DNA of 64,000 nucleotides from NCBI GenBank assembly GCA_030278955.1, contig JAOANR010000011.1, positions 26,664,403-26,728,402 on the forward strand. Reading direction: 5' to 3'. Below the pieces are notes generated by a model that was not told the origin of the DNA, did no database searches, and worked only from the letters and a program-made list of their open reading frames with translations. This DNA comes from Hygrophila difformis. Taxonomy: Eukaryota; Streptophyta; Magnoliopsida; Lamiales; Acanthaceae. Within the stretch, counting starts at the first letter, position 1, and the number at the start of each line of letters is the position of its first letter. Below, piece after piece: positions 23,420 through 34,204 of this stretch. Both the position numbers and the translations under genes were made by a program.

Positions 23420-23952
23420 TCTGGCGCGGAACCACGTTCCGCGACAGAGTGGCTGTTCCGCGACCAAGGTGTTTCAAGACACTTGTCTCCATATTTAAAA
23501 CCCTTTGTCGCGGAATACCTTGTCGCGGAGCCACGTTCCGCGACAAAACTGTCCATGCATAGCGACAAAGGAGCCAAACTCTTGCATTTTGTCCCCATGG
23601 CTTCTTGTCGCGGAGTACCTTGTCGCGGAGCCACGTTCCGCGACAAAATCCCATTCCGAGACAGAAAAATTATGCCATGTTCCTTGATCTTTGAACACCT
23701 TGTCGCGGAACACCTTGTCGCGGAACCACGTTCCGCGACAAAATTTCCATGCATAGCGACAAAGGGTCAAATGCTTTAGAATTTTATGAAAACACTTTGT
23801 CGCGATGACACCCTTGTCGCGGAACCACGTTCCGCGACAAAACCTTGCATAGCGACAAAGCGGCGTTATGCTGCCAAAAATTCTAAAAACTTGTCGGGAT
23901 GTCCATGTCGCGGATCTCGGTCCGCGACAGAATTTATGATATCGCGACAAGG
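23420..23952. repeat. Palindrome cluster 2 in the 5' LTR of element C
   Basis: At least five full inverted pairs with 11-bp arms TTGTCGCGGAA and TTCCGCGACAA around a 5-base loop (clear example 23,715-23,741; related ones near 23,520, 23,619 and 23,814) are interleaved with half-sites and with GCATAGCGACAAAG. Arms are CG-rich while the DNA between them is not. The 3' LTR has the same cluster (38,859-39,376) minus one 15-bp half-unit. Confidence 0.88.
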
Positions 23953-26851
23953 GTTTCTCTCTCTATTTGATCTCAAACAAATTTCATTCTCCCCCTATTT
24001 TATATTGCAACACTCACATCATAGCCCCACGGGTTAGGATGTAACATTCTGGAATTGCAATATAGGGTGTTATGCTGCCCAAATTTTGATTCTCCATTTG
24101 CATCACTTAACTGATTGAACCCTTGACTCATTAATGATTAAAAATTGAGATTAGCAATAATCACTCTTCAAAAATCATCATGATTAAAGGACCTTTGTTC
24201 AATTGCCATTAAAACATTCTTGTATAAACAAAATCTTGGTGGCTTAAGCAGATAATCTGGACTGTAATTAATTATGGTAGGAAGGATTATTTAAGACCAT
24301 CACATGTGGACCCAATCCACGACCTTGCATGAGAAACCAATGTCTCTCATACAAGGAATCTTTCTTTGTTTCTTATTTTGTCTTTGTGTGTTGTGTGGAA
24401 CCATTAGTAAAGAATACATCAGAATAATGTTGGCGGGTACTCCCTCATGGATAACTAGCTCGTATTCTGGGTATTAGTTACTAATTGTTATTTTGCATGG
24501 TCTGAATGGCTGTCAGTGGAAGCCTTGGCGGTTCGCCCATCCGGGGTTATAATAGCTGCTCGACTGACTCCCATCCAGATACAGTTTTATTTTTCTTATC
24601 TTAATTTCCAAACCTGAATCCCAATCCGTACTGGGAGTCAGTTGGCATCAGTCAATGCCAACTGATGATCATTATCGAAGGGAAGCATGTAGGTTTTTAT
24701 CCGAATTCACAGACAATGGAGGCCCAACTGGTGTTGACACCACCATTATAGGGTCTAAGCTGCCTAAATTCGCTCCATCCGAGTGATTGGGAAATTGGAC
24801 CGTAGATGTTTACAGTCCACCTGATTACTCTGCCATTACTTTGGTCCCTTGACCACTCCATTCTGTGTTTCACCTTCTGTCTAGACCCGCATCTATATTT
24901 TGGGTCAATTAATTTTACACTTCCCTATATCTTTATGCATGATAATATTATATACTACTGTGGTCTGTACTTATTTTGGGATCCTTCCCTTGGACAATAG
25001 AAGTCCAGATCTCAAACAGATATTGCTTTATAAATTTCCAACAAAAACCTCTTTATAAAATCCGGATCTGAGTAAGGGATAAATTCTTCAGTTATGACTA
25101 ATTCATATTCTATCAAGGGTTATATCTTGGGAATTAAGAAGCAGATTCAGCGATTAGGTCTCGCCTAGACTGAAAGGGTCTGTGTTTTAACTGAGAGTCT
25201 AGTACCTGACAGGGAATGATTTTCAAATCCATTATTTTCCAAAATTGCTGGTTGATGGAAATGTAAGATTAAATGCTACACCGAGATGGGGTCCACTTGG
25301 ATTCAAATACAGTGTAGTAAATAATCTTAGAGGAACATCATCCAGGCCTTGGTTATTTTCCAAGATAGGGTTGAGTTTTCTTTCAACTGCTATCTTCTTC
25401 TGCCAAAGCCTACTTTTGAGTCCTGAGTGAGTGCATCCGGAACGAACTAATTTATTAGTTCGTTTCATTAGTTTGTATCTCATAATCACCCGGAAGGAAG
25501 TGAACACATCAGTGGTTCACTGAGAGCCGGGAATTCTTGATCCATACTCCTTCATTTTGACGGGGAGCTGTCTTTTACTACCAGGGTCAGATTTTCAAAA
25601 CCTCCGAGTGATAGGTTTTAAATGCTTTCTTTACCGCTTTCTTTTAACCGCTTTCATTAGAGGTCACTCGGTTGTATTGAGAGTTGTGTAACTGCTACTA
25701 GGATTGACAGTTAAGGGATGGTTTAGGGCTTGATTCAAATCTTTGGGTGTGACATGGGAGAGTGATAGTGGTACTTGGCATTTCAATAAATGATGTGTCA
25801 GGTGTTGCTTTTCCACCACAGATGAAGTAACATACCCAGGCCAGGGCAGTTACGAATCCGTGGTATCTTAGAATTTGAGGTCTTAAGAACATGTAAACTC
25901 ATATTGCAAGTACCTGTCTATTAAAGGGAAAGCCTTATTGAGAGCATGAGAATTAGCTATCTGAATAGAATTATCCCAAACAAAGATCTGCGTATGAAAA
26001 TGGAAGTTTAGCATTGCTGTATCTCGCCATTGTCCAATTTTCATTCTTTCCTCCCTGTCCTTTCTGTCTACATTGTGACTCAACTTCACGGTTGGCACAA
26101 TGCACCTTTTCCCTGCTTTCGTAGATAATGTTTACTGCATTCCTAGAATAATTCTTATCCGCTTTCTAGAATAGATTTAATTGCTTTGTAGAATAATTTA
26201 ACTGCTTTCTAGATCTAGTTTTAAATTCATGTTAGTAGAGATTAATCATTTTTCAAACCTATTGAGCAATACGAATGGAAAATCTAGTAAAACGACGTGG
26301 GACCTGCTTCTATCGCACATCCTCCAGTGAACGATCCGGTCTTACTATAAATTACTGCAATTTTTGACTCCGTGCGCTTTCGGGAGCACAGTTTCTTAAC
26401 TACGAGCAATAAAAATATGACTACATATAAATATATCCCTAATCACAATACCGCCATCATAAATCGGTTTCATTAAATAAAATCTAAACCAGGACCATGA
26501 TTTTTCGGAAAATACTCATGTAGTGGGAATCTGTCAAAAAGTTTCATGGCAGGAACTCTTATGGCAAGAATTGATGAGAAGTATCATGGCATATCTGCCG
26601 GGGATCCTCAGTGTGACAGGCTGAAGGTCAACCTATCCCGGCTATGCCATGAGATTTGTCAACATTTCATGACAAAGAGGACCACAGCGCCATTTGAAAC
26701 CAAAGCACCATACTTGAGTAATAAAAAGATTAATAATCTTGACATATCCCTAAACCCTTTCCCGTGAATCATAACGCTTTTCATTTAATAAATCTGACCT
26801 GGCATAATTTTAGCAAAAGCTCGTGGTTAACGAAACTTGTCAAAAGTTTCA

Positions 26852-26869
26852 TGGCGCCGTTGCCGGGGA
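26852..26869 (+). promoter_or_regulatory. Primer-binding site of element C (tRNA-Asp type), with a second copy at 26,958-26,975
   Basis: TGGCGCCGTTGCCGGGGA follows the LTR directly and is the Asp-tRNA type site known from Athila elements. The LTR end and PBS are repeated about 106 bp downstream (GTCAAAAGTTTCA, then the same 18 bases at 26,958-26,975). Confidence 0.9.
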
Positions 26870-27118
26870 TCATAACTTGGGAGCGCCATGAAACTGGAAA
26901 TTGCATTTAGAGGTTCTTCACTCCCCGGCAGCGCAATGAAATTTGTCAAAAGTTTCATGGCGCCGTTGCCGGGGAGGATGCAGCGCCGTTTTATTTAGAG
27001 AATTACATTCCTCATTACTTCTAGAGTAGTCTATACATATAATTATAAATATTCATCTTCAGAACCACTTCTAACCTGGGGATTGTACAGGTACTGTCAT
27101 TATTGAAGCCGCTGTTCT

Positions 27119-30100
27119 ATGCAAAGGAGGAAGCAGACGCCAGCCGAGATCCCGTTTAATTCCGAGATAGAAAAGACAGCTCGACGTCTTAGGGCGGAGA
27201 CTAAACGAAGAAGGGAACGGGAACGACAGGCATTACTTTCGCCAAGCACCAGCAGCGATATTTCCGAAATGGCAAACCCTGACATCCCACCAATCATTCA
27301 ACCCAATCGCCCACTTCACAACATTGAGGAAGACCCCGAAGATGCTGATTATGATGATTTGGATGATCCCCCTCCCCAGATCATACAAGGAGGTGGGAAT
27401 CCACCAAACATGGACCAGCAGCACTTCGAGGCACCCCCTCCCAACCCGAACCAAAACCCACCAAACAACCAAAACCAACCAAATCAGCAAAATTTCCCAA
27501 ACCAACAGAATCAGCAATACCATAACCCCCATCAGAATCCCCCGAATCCGAATGATCTCAATGATCCGAGGAACTATTTCATGCCTCAGAACTACTACCC
27601 ACAGCAGTACCAAGGCGGGCCTGAGAACAATCATCAAGCAGCAGCTGCTGCTGATTACATGCAGCCGATTTTAGAGCCATATCTGAACATTCCTGGCCAA
27701 GAATACATTCCTGGACAAGCTCCATTCTTGGCCAGGAATTTCGAACTGAAACCGGCCCTAATCAATCTAGTCCAGAGCAACCAGTTTGCCGGAGCAAGTC
27801 ATGAAGATCCCCATGATCACCTGCAAACCTTCCTAGAATTGTGTGACACGATCAAGAATCGTGATGTACCCGCAAACACTATTCGACTAAGGCTATTTCC
27901 CTTCTCTCTGACAAGCGGAGCACGAACATGGTACAAGTCACTGCCCGTAAATCAGAAATCTACATGGGAAGATGTGATCAGAAACTTCCTAGCAAAATAC
28001 TTCCCGGAGTCCAAGGTGGATGAATGCCGCTCCAAAATTGCGGAATTCAAGATGAAACCAGACGAGTCCTTGTATGATGCAAAGGAAAGATTCTTCAACC
28101 TACTCAGAAAGTGTCCTCAACACGGCTTCCATGACTGGGAGAGACTGAGGAAGTTCTACAGTGGTCTGACCCCAGCATGGAAATCCATGCTTGATGCTGC
28201 CGGTGGTCAACATTTGCTCTACATACCGATGGACCAAGCCTGGGCAAAGATTGAAGCCATGAGTGTAAACCGTTCTGTTCTAACTGATGATGGTAATCTC
28301 ACTCCCCCTCGTAGTTTATGTGCTGTAGGTACAGTAGAGAAGTCAGACATTGAAAAGCTTCAAGAGCAAGTGGCAGCGTTGTCTGTGAATCAAGGAGTTG
28401 GAAGTTCTGCGCAGGGACAGCAATCTGATGTGATCTGTGGACTGTGTCAAGGCGCTCATGCAACTGACACATGCGAGCAAGTCACAGCTGAGAGCTGTAA
28501 CTATGCAGGAGCCTTTCCAAATAGACACCCGAATTTGTCTTATTCAAACAACAACGCCTTGAATTCACATCTCTTGAATAAGCCACAGCAGCAGTTCAAT
28601 CCTCAGCAGAATCAGGGATTCAATCAGAACAGGGGACAACATTTTCAGAATCCAGGTTTCCAACCTCAGATCCAGCAGAGGCCACCTCAGAATTTCCAGA
28701 ACTTTCAGCCCAATCAGAGTTTCCAGCCTCAGTTTGTCCCAAACCAAGGCCAGTGGAACCAGAATCAGCAGCAAAATCAGAATCAGAATCAAAAGCCTCC
28801 TTCAAGGCTTGAGAATTTGATGACTGATTTCATCACTAGTCAGAAAGAGATCAACAATCAACTGCAGGCCTCCATCAGAAATGTGGAGACCCAAGTTACA
28901 CAGATGGCTAATGAGATGCAGAAAAGGGACAAAGGAACGTTGCCTAGTACTGCGGAAAAGAACCCGCAATGCAAGGCAATAACCTTGAAATCTGGAAGAG
29001 TACTAGCTGGACCAAAGGGAGCGGATACTGGAGCAGAATGTGAGGAGGATGACATTGTTGACAATGCTGGTAAGGAAGCTGATAATGGGAACGAAGCAGA
29101 AAAAGAGACAGCCGAATTGCAGACTGAAGCTGCGCCTGAAATGGCTGAACCAGATAAGGGTACAGGTGAAGGTACAACTTCCTTCCCTTCACCACCAAAA
29201 ATTGCTAATAACAAGTACATGCCCAGGATTCCTTATCCTGCGCGGCTTAAAAATAAAGAACATGATCTTAAATTCAAGAAATTTTTGCAACGATTAAAGT
29301 CTGTAGAGATAACCATTCCTCTCACAGAAATGATTTCCGAAATGCCCATCTATGCTAAGTTCTTGAAAGAATTGATTTCAGGAAAAAGGCAGGTTGAGCA
29401 GGAAGAGGTAATTATTCTCAACAGCACATGCAGTGCCATCGTTCAGAGGAGAATGCCTGAAAAGAAAGAGGACCCCGGATGTTGCACACTTCCTGTACAA
29501 TTCGGAAAGGCCAAAGTGAGTATGGGGCTTTGTGATTTAGGATCAAGCATCAATGTGATGCCACTAGCTATGGCTGTTCGCCTTAAGCTTGGAGAGATTC
29601 AACCGGTCAAGATGAGACTGCAACTTGCAGACAGATCAATCACTCAGCCCGTAGGAATCCTCAAGGATGTTGTGGTCAAAACCGGGCAGGTTCTTTTCCC
29701 GGTCGACTTCATCGTCCTCGACATTGAAGAAGATTCTGAAATGCCGCTTATCCTTGGACGCCCATTTCTAGCCACTGGTGGTGCACTGATTGACGCTAAA
29801 TCCGGAAAAGTCACCTTAAGGGTCGATGGCGAGGAGATCATCTTTGATATGGAGAAATTGCTGAAATTTCCGAATGACAGTTCTTGTTTTTCATTTGAAA
29901 ATGTAATAGTTAGGGAAGAGCTTGACTCTGAACTTGAGTGTGAAATGATGCTGGATGAATCATCAAAGCAGGTACTGAAGCCTGCTGGTGTGGAGCACAA
30001 AGGATGCAAAGCCGTTCATTTCGCCGATCCCGAAACAGGGGATTTGGAGGAATTTGACGGCATCGAATTCCATGATGACGCGAACCAAGAGGAAGAAGAG

Positions 30101-30367
30101 GATCCTGTACTGATGCAGGATCCCGAAGGTAAATCTGTTCTCCCACTACCCATTTCTCGCAAACTACTCCCTTCCGTTGAATGTCCACCAGAGCTTGAAC
30201 TTAAAACATTACCCGATCATCTCAAGTACGCGTTTCTCGCAGAACATAAAAAGTTACCCGTGATTGTTTCGGCTAAGCTCTCTCAAGAGCAAGAAAATGC
30301 TCTGGTGGTCGTTCTTAAGAAACATGTACATGCAATAGGTTGGACCATTTCTGATATAAAGGAATAA
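27119..30367 (+). CDS. gag: Gag-protease polyprotein of Athila element C
   Basis: 1082 residues. The reading frame starts in a basic region (RRLRAETKRRRERERQ). Next comes an Asn/Gln/Pro-rich stretch (27,420-27,620), the gag core (NFELKPALINLVQSNQFAGA to VNRSVLTDDG, 27,740-28,290), a knuckle CGLCQGAHATDTC near 28,437, and a second Gln/Asn/Phe-rich region (28,560-28,800). The protease domain has LCDLGSSINVMP as active-site loop (D-L-G, as usual for Athila) and PLILGRPFLATGG. The C-terminus is acidic. The frame ends at TAA 30,365-30,367, where a one-base deletion (about 30,358-30,363) displaces it from the RT frame. Intact copies would be a single gag-pol ORF. Confidence 0.88.
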   Translation: MQRRKQTPAEIPFNSEIEKTARRLRAETKRRRERERQALLSPSTSSDISEMANPDIPPIIQPNRPLHNIEEDPEDADYDDLDDPPPQIIQGGGNPPNMDQQHFEAPPPNPNQNPPNNQNQPNQQNFPNQQNQQYHNPHQNPPNPNDLNDPRNYFMPQNYYPQQYQGGPENNHQAAAAADYMQPILEPYLNIPGQEYIPGQAPFLARNFELKPALINLVQSNQFAGASHEDPHDHLQTFLELCDTIKNRDVPANTIRLRLFPFSLTSGARTWYKSLPVNQKSTWEDVIRNFLAKYFPESKVDECRSKIAEFKMKPDESLYDAKERFFNLLRKCPQHGFHDWERLRKFYSGLTPAWKSMLDAAGGQHLLYIPMDQAWAKIEAMSVNRSVLTDDGNLTPPRSLCAVGTVEKSDIEKLQEQVAALSVNQGVGSSAQGQQSDVICGLCQGAHATDTCEQVTAESCNYAGAFPNRHPNLSYSNNNALNSHLLNKPQQQFNPQQNQGFNQNRGQHFQNPGFQPQIQQRPPQNFQNFQPNQSFQPQFVPNQGQWNQNQQQNQNQNQKPPSRLENLMTDFITSQKEINNQLQASIRNVETQVTQMANEMQKRDKGTLPSTAEKNPQCKAITLKSGRVLAGPKGADTGAECEEDDIVDNAGKEADNGNEAEKETAELQTEAAPEMAEPDKGTGEGTTSFPSPPKIANNKYMPRIPYPARLKNKEHDLKFKKFLQRLKSVEITIPLTEMISEMPIYAKFLKELISGKRQVEQEEVIILNSTCSAIVQRRMPEKKEDPGCCTLPVQFGKAKVSMGLCDLGSSINVMPLAMAVRLKLGEIQPVKMRLQLADRSITQPVGILKDVVVKTGQVLFPVDFIVLDIEEDSEMPLILGRPFLATGGALIDAKSGKVTLRVDGEEIIFDMEKLLKFPNDSSCFSFENVIVREELDSELECEMMLDESSKQVLKPAGVEHKGCKAVHFADPETGDLEEFDGIEFHDDANQEEEEDPVLMQDPEGKSVLPLPISRKLLPSVECPPELELKTLPDHLKYAFLAEHKKLPVIVSAKLSQEQENALVVVLKKHVHAIGWTISDIKE

Positions 30368-31635
30368 GCCCTTCTATTTGCATGCACAGGATTCTAATGG
30401 AAGAAGAGTTTAAACCCTCCCGTCAACCTCAGAGGCGATTGAACCCCCTTATGCAGGAAGTGGTAAGGAAAGAAGTTATCAAGCTCTTAGATGCTGGTAT
30501 AATCTATCCTATCTCTGATAGCAAATGGGTTAGCCCGGTGCAGGTCGTACCCAAACGAGGAGGGATGTGCATAACCAAGAATGAGCAAGGAGAAGAAGTT
30601 GCAACCAGGCCAGTGACCGGATGGAGAGTTTGTATCGACTACCGGAAGCTGAATGAGGCCACACGCAAGGACCATTTCCCATTGCCATTCATTGATCAGA
30701 TGCTTGAGAGATTGGCAGGGAGAGAGTTTTATTGCTTTTTGGATGGTTATTCTGGTTACAATCAGATTGTTATTTCCAGTGAAGACCATGATAAAACCAC
30801 TTTTACTTGCCCGTACGGCACTTTTGCCTATCGACGGATGCCTTTTGGTTTGTGCAATGCACCTGCTACTTTTCAAAGATGCATGATGTCTATTTTCTCT
30901 GAATTTATCGAAAAATGCATTGAGGTCTTCATGGATGACTTCTCTGTGTATGGAGATACGTTCGAAGATTGTTTGACCAATCTTGCTAAAATTTTAAAGA
31001 GGTGTGAGGACACTAACTTGGTTTTAAATTGGGAAAAGTGCCATTTTATGGTCACTGAGGGCATAGTGTTAGGTCATCGCATTTCTCGTGCAGGCATTGA
31101 AGTTGATCCAGCCAAAGTTTCCATCATTTCCAATCTCCCTCTTCCTAACTCGATCAAATCAGTTAGGAGCTTCTTAGGGCATGCCGGTTTTTACCGGCGA
31201 TTCATTAAGGATTTCTCTAAAATTGCCAAGCCGCTCACTAATCTGCTTTGTAAAGAAAATCCTTTCTTAATAAATGAAGCGTGTGTCCAAGCCTTTGACA
31301 CGCTCAAGAAGATGTTGGTTTCTGCACCGATAGTGCAACCACCCGATTGGTCAATACCTTTCGAGGTAATGTGCGATGCTAGTGGTCTCGCTGTAGGCGC
31401 AGTTCTTGGACAACATAAGGATGGGAGACACTGCGTAATTCATTACGCAAGTCATGCCCTGAATGAAGCCCAAGTTAACTACACCACAACGGAAAAAGAG
31501 ATGTATGCTGTAGTCTTCGCGTTTGACAAGTTCAGACAGTACCTAATAGGTACGAAGACCATAGTATACACCGATCATACAGCATTGAGATACTTGTTTA
31601 GCAAACAAGATGCAAAACCTCGATTAATCAGGTGA
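30368..31635 (+). pseudogene. Reverse transcriptase-RNase H of element C
   Basis: RT with the Athila signature: SKWVSPVQVVPKRGGM, WRVCIDYRKLNEATRKDHF, CFLDGYSGYNQI, RRMPFGLCNAPATFQ and the catalytic VFMDDFSVYG. RNase H follows (VMCDASGLAVGAVLGQ; NYTTTEKEMYAVVFA; VYTDHTALRYLF). The first methionine of the open stretch is at 30,382, but no separate start is implied. TGA at 31,633-31,635 follows PRLIR at a position that is normally Trp, consistent with a single G-to-A change; the frame continues unchanged into integrase. Confidence 0.9.
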
Positions 31636-33093
31636 GTACTTCTGTTGCAAGAATTCGACATCATAATAAAAGATAGGCGAGGTCGAGATAATGGTGCTGC
31701 TGACCACTTATCTCGATTAGATAATGATAAAAAGGAAAAAGCCGTCAATGAAGATTTCCCGGACGAACAGTTGTTCGCGTTGCATCTGCATAATCAAGCT
31801 TGTCCATGGTTTTCCGACATCGCTAACTTCTTGGCATGCGGAATAACCCCCCAGTTTTCGAACTATCATCAGAGGAATAAGTTCAAACGAGATGTATTAA
31901 GTTACTTCTGGGAAGAACCTTATCTCTTCAAACACTGCCCTGATTTAATAATCAGGCGATGTGTGACTGAGCATGAAGCTTATCAAATTGTCAGAAAATG
32001 CCATGAATCGGAATATGGAGGTCACCATGGTCCCGCTCGAACGGCCCACAAGGTCCTCGAATGTGGATTTTATTGGCCTCACATCTATGAGGATTGCAGG
32101 ACATTTGTTAAGGGCTGTGACAGATGCCAAAGATTAGGAAACATCTCCAAGAGGGATGAGATGCCTCAAAAGGGGATTCTCACACTTGAGATCTTTGATG
32201 TATGGGGCATCGACTTCATGGGACCGTTCCCACCATCTGGTGGAAACTACTATATCTTGGTAGCTGTCGATTACGTATCCAAATGGGTCGAGGCTGTCGC
32301 ATTACCAACCAATGATGGTAGCCAAGTCATCAAGTTCCTCAAGAACAACATTTTCAGTCGATTTGGCGTACCTAGGGTGGTGATATCTGATGGAGGAACA
32401 CACTTTATTAATAAAGGCTTTGAAACTTTAATGAGTAAAAATGGGATCCTCCATAAGATAGGCACGCCTTACCATCCTCAGACTAGTGGTCAAGTCGAAG
32501 TATCCAATCGCGAAATCAAACACATACTCGAAGCCACTGTCGGGATAACCCGTAAGGATTGGGCACGTAAGCTCAATGATGCTCTATGGGCATACCGCAC
32601 AGCATATAAGACTCCCATCGGGATGTCTCCATACAGGCTGGTCTTTGGAAAAGCCTGTCATTTGCCTGTAGAGCTAGAGCATAAAGCTTACTGGGCCGTT
32701 AAAACGCTTAACTTCGATCCGAAAGTTGCTCAGAGCAAACGTAAGTTGGACCTCAATGAAATTGAGGAAATACGAGCGCAAGCTTATGAAAGCTCTCGAA
32801 TTTACAAGGAGCGGACCCAGAAGTTGCACGATCGCCGGATCAAACCTAAGTATTTTTATGTTGGTCAACATGTGTTATTGTTCAATACTAGGTTGAAGCT
32901 GTTCCCCGGAAAGCTCAAATCTAGATGGGAAGGACCACATGAAGTACTAGAGGTGTTCAAAAATGGAGCTGTCAGGATTCGAACTGGCAGGGGCGATATA
33001 GTGGTGAATGGACAACGATTGAAAGAGTACCTCGGACAGTTCGATCCGGAGAAGGAAAGCCAAGCAGTGGCAGACCCGGCTTACACTCAATAA
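31636..33093 (+). pseudogene. Integrase of element C
   Basis: Continuation of pol after the nonsense codon at 31,633. The end of RNase H is visible ([14 protein letters not shown]). The HHCC zinc region is [10 protein letters not shown] to CDRCQRLG. Core residues are in [18 protein letters not shown] and [13 protein letters not shown]. The C-terminal part [19 protein letters not shown] resembles the GPY/F module; there is no chromodomain. The natural stop TAA is at 33,091-33,093. The whole stretch is open, so only the upstream frameshift and one nonsense codon disable pol in this copy. Confidence 0.9.
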
Positions 33094-33210
33094 GAAACAG
33101 CATTTAAAAATACAAAAATTTCAGTTTATATATATAGTATATATTTACAGTATTTATTTCATAGCAAGAAAGTACCCAAAGATCAATTAAACATTTAGAG
33201 TACTAAGACT

Positions 33211-33230
33211 CTAAATGTGAGGATGTTGAT
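33211..33230 (+). repeat. PPT-like motif, copy 1, in element C
   Basis: CTAAATGTGAGGATGTTGAT, 118 bp after the integrase stop. The same core AAATGTGAGGATGTTG recurs at 35,163-35,179 and, as the real polypurine tract next to the 3' LTR, at 37,562-37,576. Copy 1 is followed by TGATTTTTGG, resembling an LTR start. Confidence 0.8.
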
Positions 33231-34056
33231 TTTTGGAGAAAATCTGATGCATTTCATTCATCTATCTTGCAGAAGTTCGGAACAACCAAAAAGAGGAGCA
33301 GATAACAGTAACATGGAAAACCAGGTTCTTGGTTGGATTAGTTCTATAAATCTGAGAAAATGTTCTCGGGAATTGAAGAGATTCAACACCCGAAATAAAA
33401 TTCACAGATAAAATGGAACTGACCCAACCTAATTTTATGCAAGTGGATTATTTAATTTTCAGCCCAGCATTTTGAATTTACTTGGACTGAAATTATTTAG
33501 CCCAAATCAAATAAAATGGACACAGGCCCAATACCACACTCGGGCCCAGTCCAAGAAAATTTGAAAATTCAAAAATCCTTTGTCGCGGAAGGTCCTTTGT
33601 CGCGATGTCATGCATCGCGACCAGGCCCTACTCCGCGACAAAATCCCTTTTCCTTCTTAACCCTTCCCCACATCTTGTCGCGATGCACCTTGTCGCGGAG
33701 TATGACTCCGCGACCAAGCCCTGCTCCGCGACACGATTTGCGTTGACTGTCTCCATACTGAACTTTGTCGCGATGGCCTTGTCGCGGAGCATGACTCCGC
33801 GACCAACCCTCAACTCCGCGACCTCTCTAATGTCGCTATGCCTTGTCGCGGAACCTGGTTCCGCGACAAAGTCTCGGATTCCGCGACAAAAGTTCAAGTA
33901 TTTATATCCCCCCCACCCCCTCCAGTTTCTTTTCACCTTCCTCCTGTCATTTCAACTTCTTTCAGTTTCTTCATCTTCTTTTCCCCCATTTTTCTCTCAT
34001 CCGAACGAACACCACGTGTTCTTCGCACCTCAGCATTCCATTTTCAAGGGGAAACT
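33226..34056 (+). promoter_or_regulatory. U3-like promoter segment upstream of the F-box gene in element C
   Basis: After PPT-like copy 1 the segment repeats the order of parts seen in C's LTR: a GGCCCA-rich block (about 33,521-33,553), a palindrome cluster (33,579-33,893), then a TATA-like TATTTATAT (33,899-33,907) about 670 bp in; in the LTR, TATA lies about 620 bp in. The primary sequence differs from C's LTR. A CT-rich leader without long ORF leads to the ATG at 34,057. I infer a divergent LTR U3 that serves as promoter for the F-box gene; transcription is not shown. Confidence 0.55.
33579..33893. repeat. Palindrome cluster upstream of the F-box gene
   Basis: About a dozen half-sites of the TTTGTCGCGGA family, with mirrored pairs such as 33,690-33,716 (GTCGCGGAGTATGACTCCGC) and 33,844-33,870 (GTCGCGGAACCTGGTTCCGC). 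Arms are partly recoded (GGAG/CTCC instead of GGAA/TTCC) but both arms change together, so the base pairing is kept. Confidence 0.85.
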
Positions 34057-34173
34057 ATGGACCGATTTCATGAACTCCTTCCCAACCCTGGACCCGTGCC
34101 TAGACCCGAGCCAAGGAGGAGAGGGTAAAACCCTGTTTTCGCCATGTTCATAGCACCCATTCGGACCCGTTTC

Positions 34174-34204
<31 letters not shown>

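Larger units (their letters stand above)
22137..26851 (+). repeat. Element C 5' LTR
   Basis: 4715 bp, unusually long. Starts TGATAATGGCC; a GGCCCA-rich block is near 22,400-22,435; two palindrome clusters are at 22,441-22,685 and 23,420-23,952; the TATA box TATAAATA is at 22,757-22,764. The downstream 2.9 kb hold no recognisable gene. The end (26,530-26,851) contains several degraded copies of the LTR-end/PBS junction. Confidence 0.95.

Noticed and set aside
22307..23950. Several overlapping open frames in the LTR of element C, with peptides such as VAEPRSATK on both strands
   Set aside because: They are translations of the palindrome repeats in all frames; no conserved domain or consistent start.
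22441..23952. Regularly recurring short repeats, CRISPR-like at first sight
   Set aside because: Spacing irregular, units palindromic and inside a plant LTR; no cas genes.
34172..34200. TTTTG microsatellite
   Set aside because: Simple repeat in the F-box intron; no sign of function.
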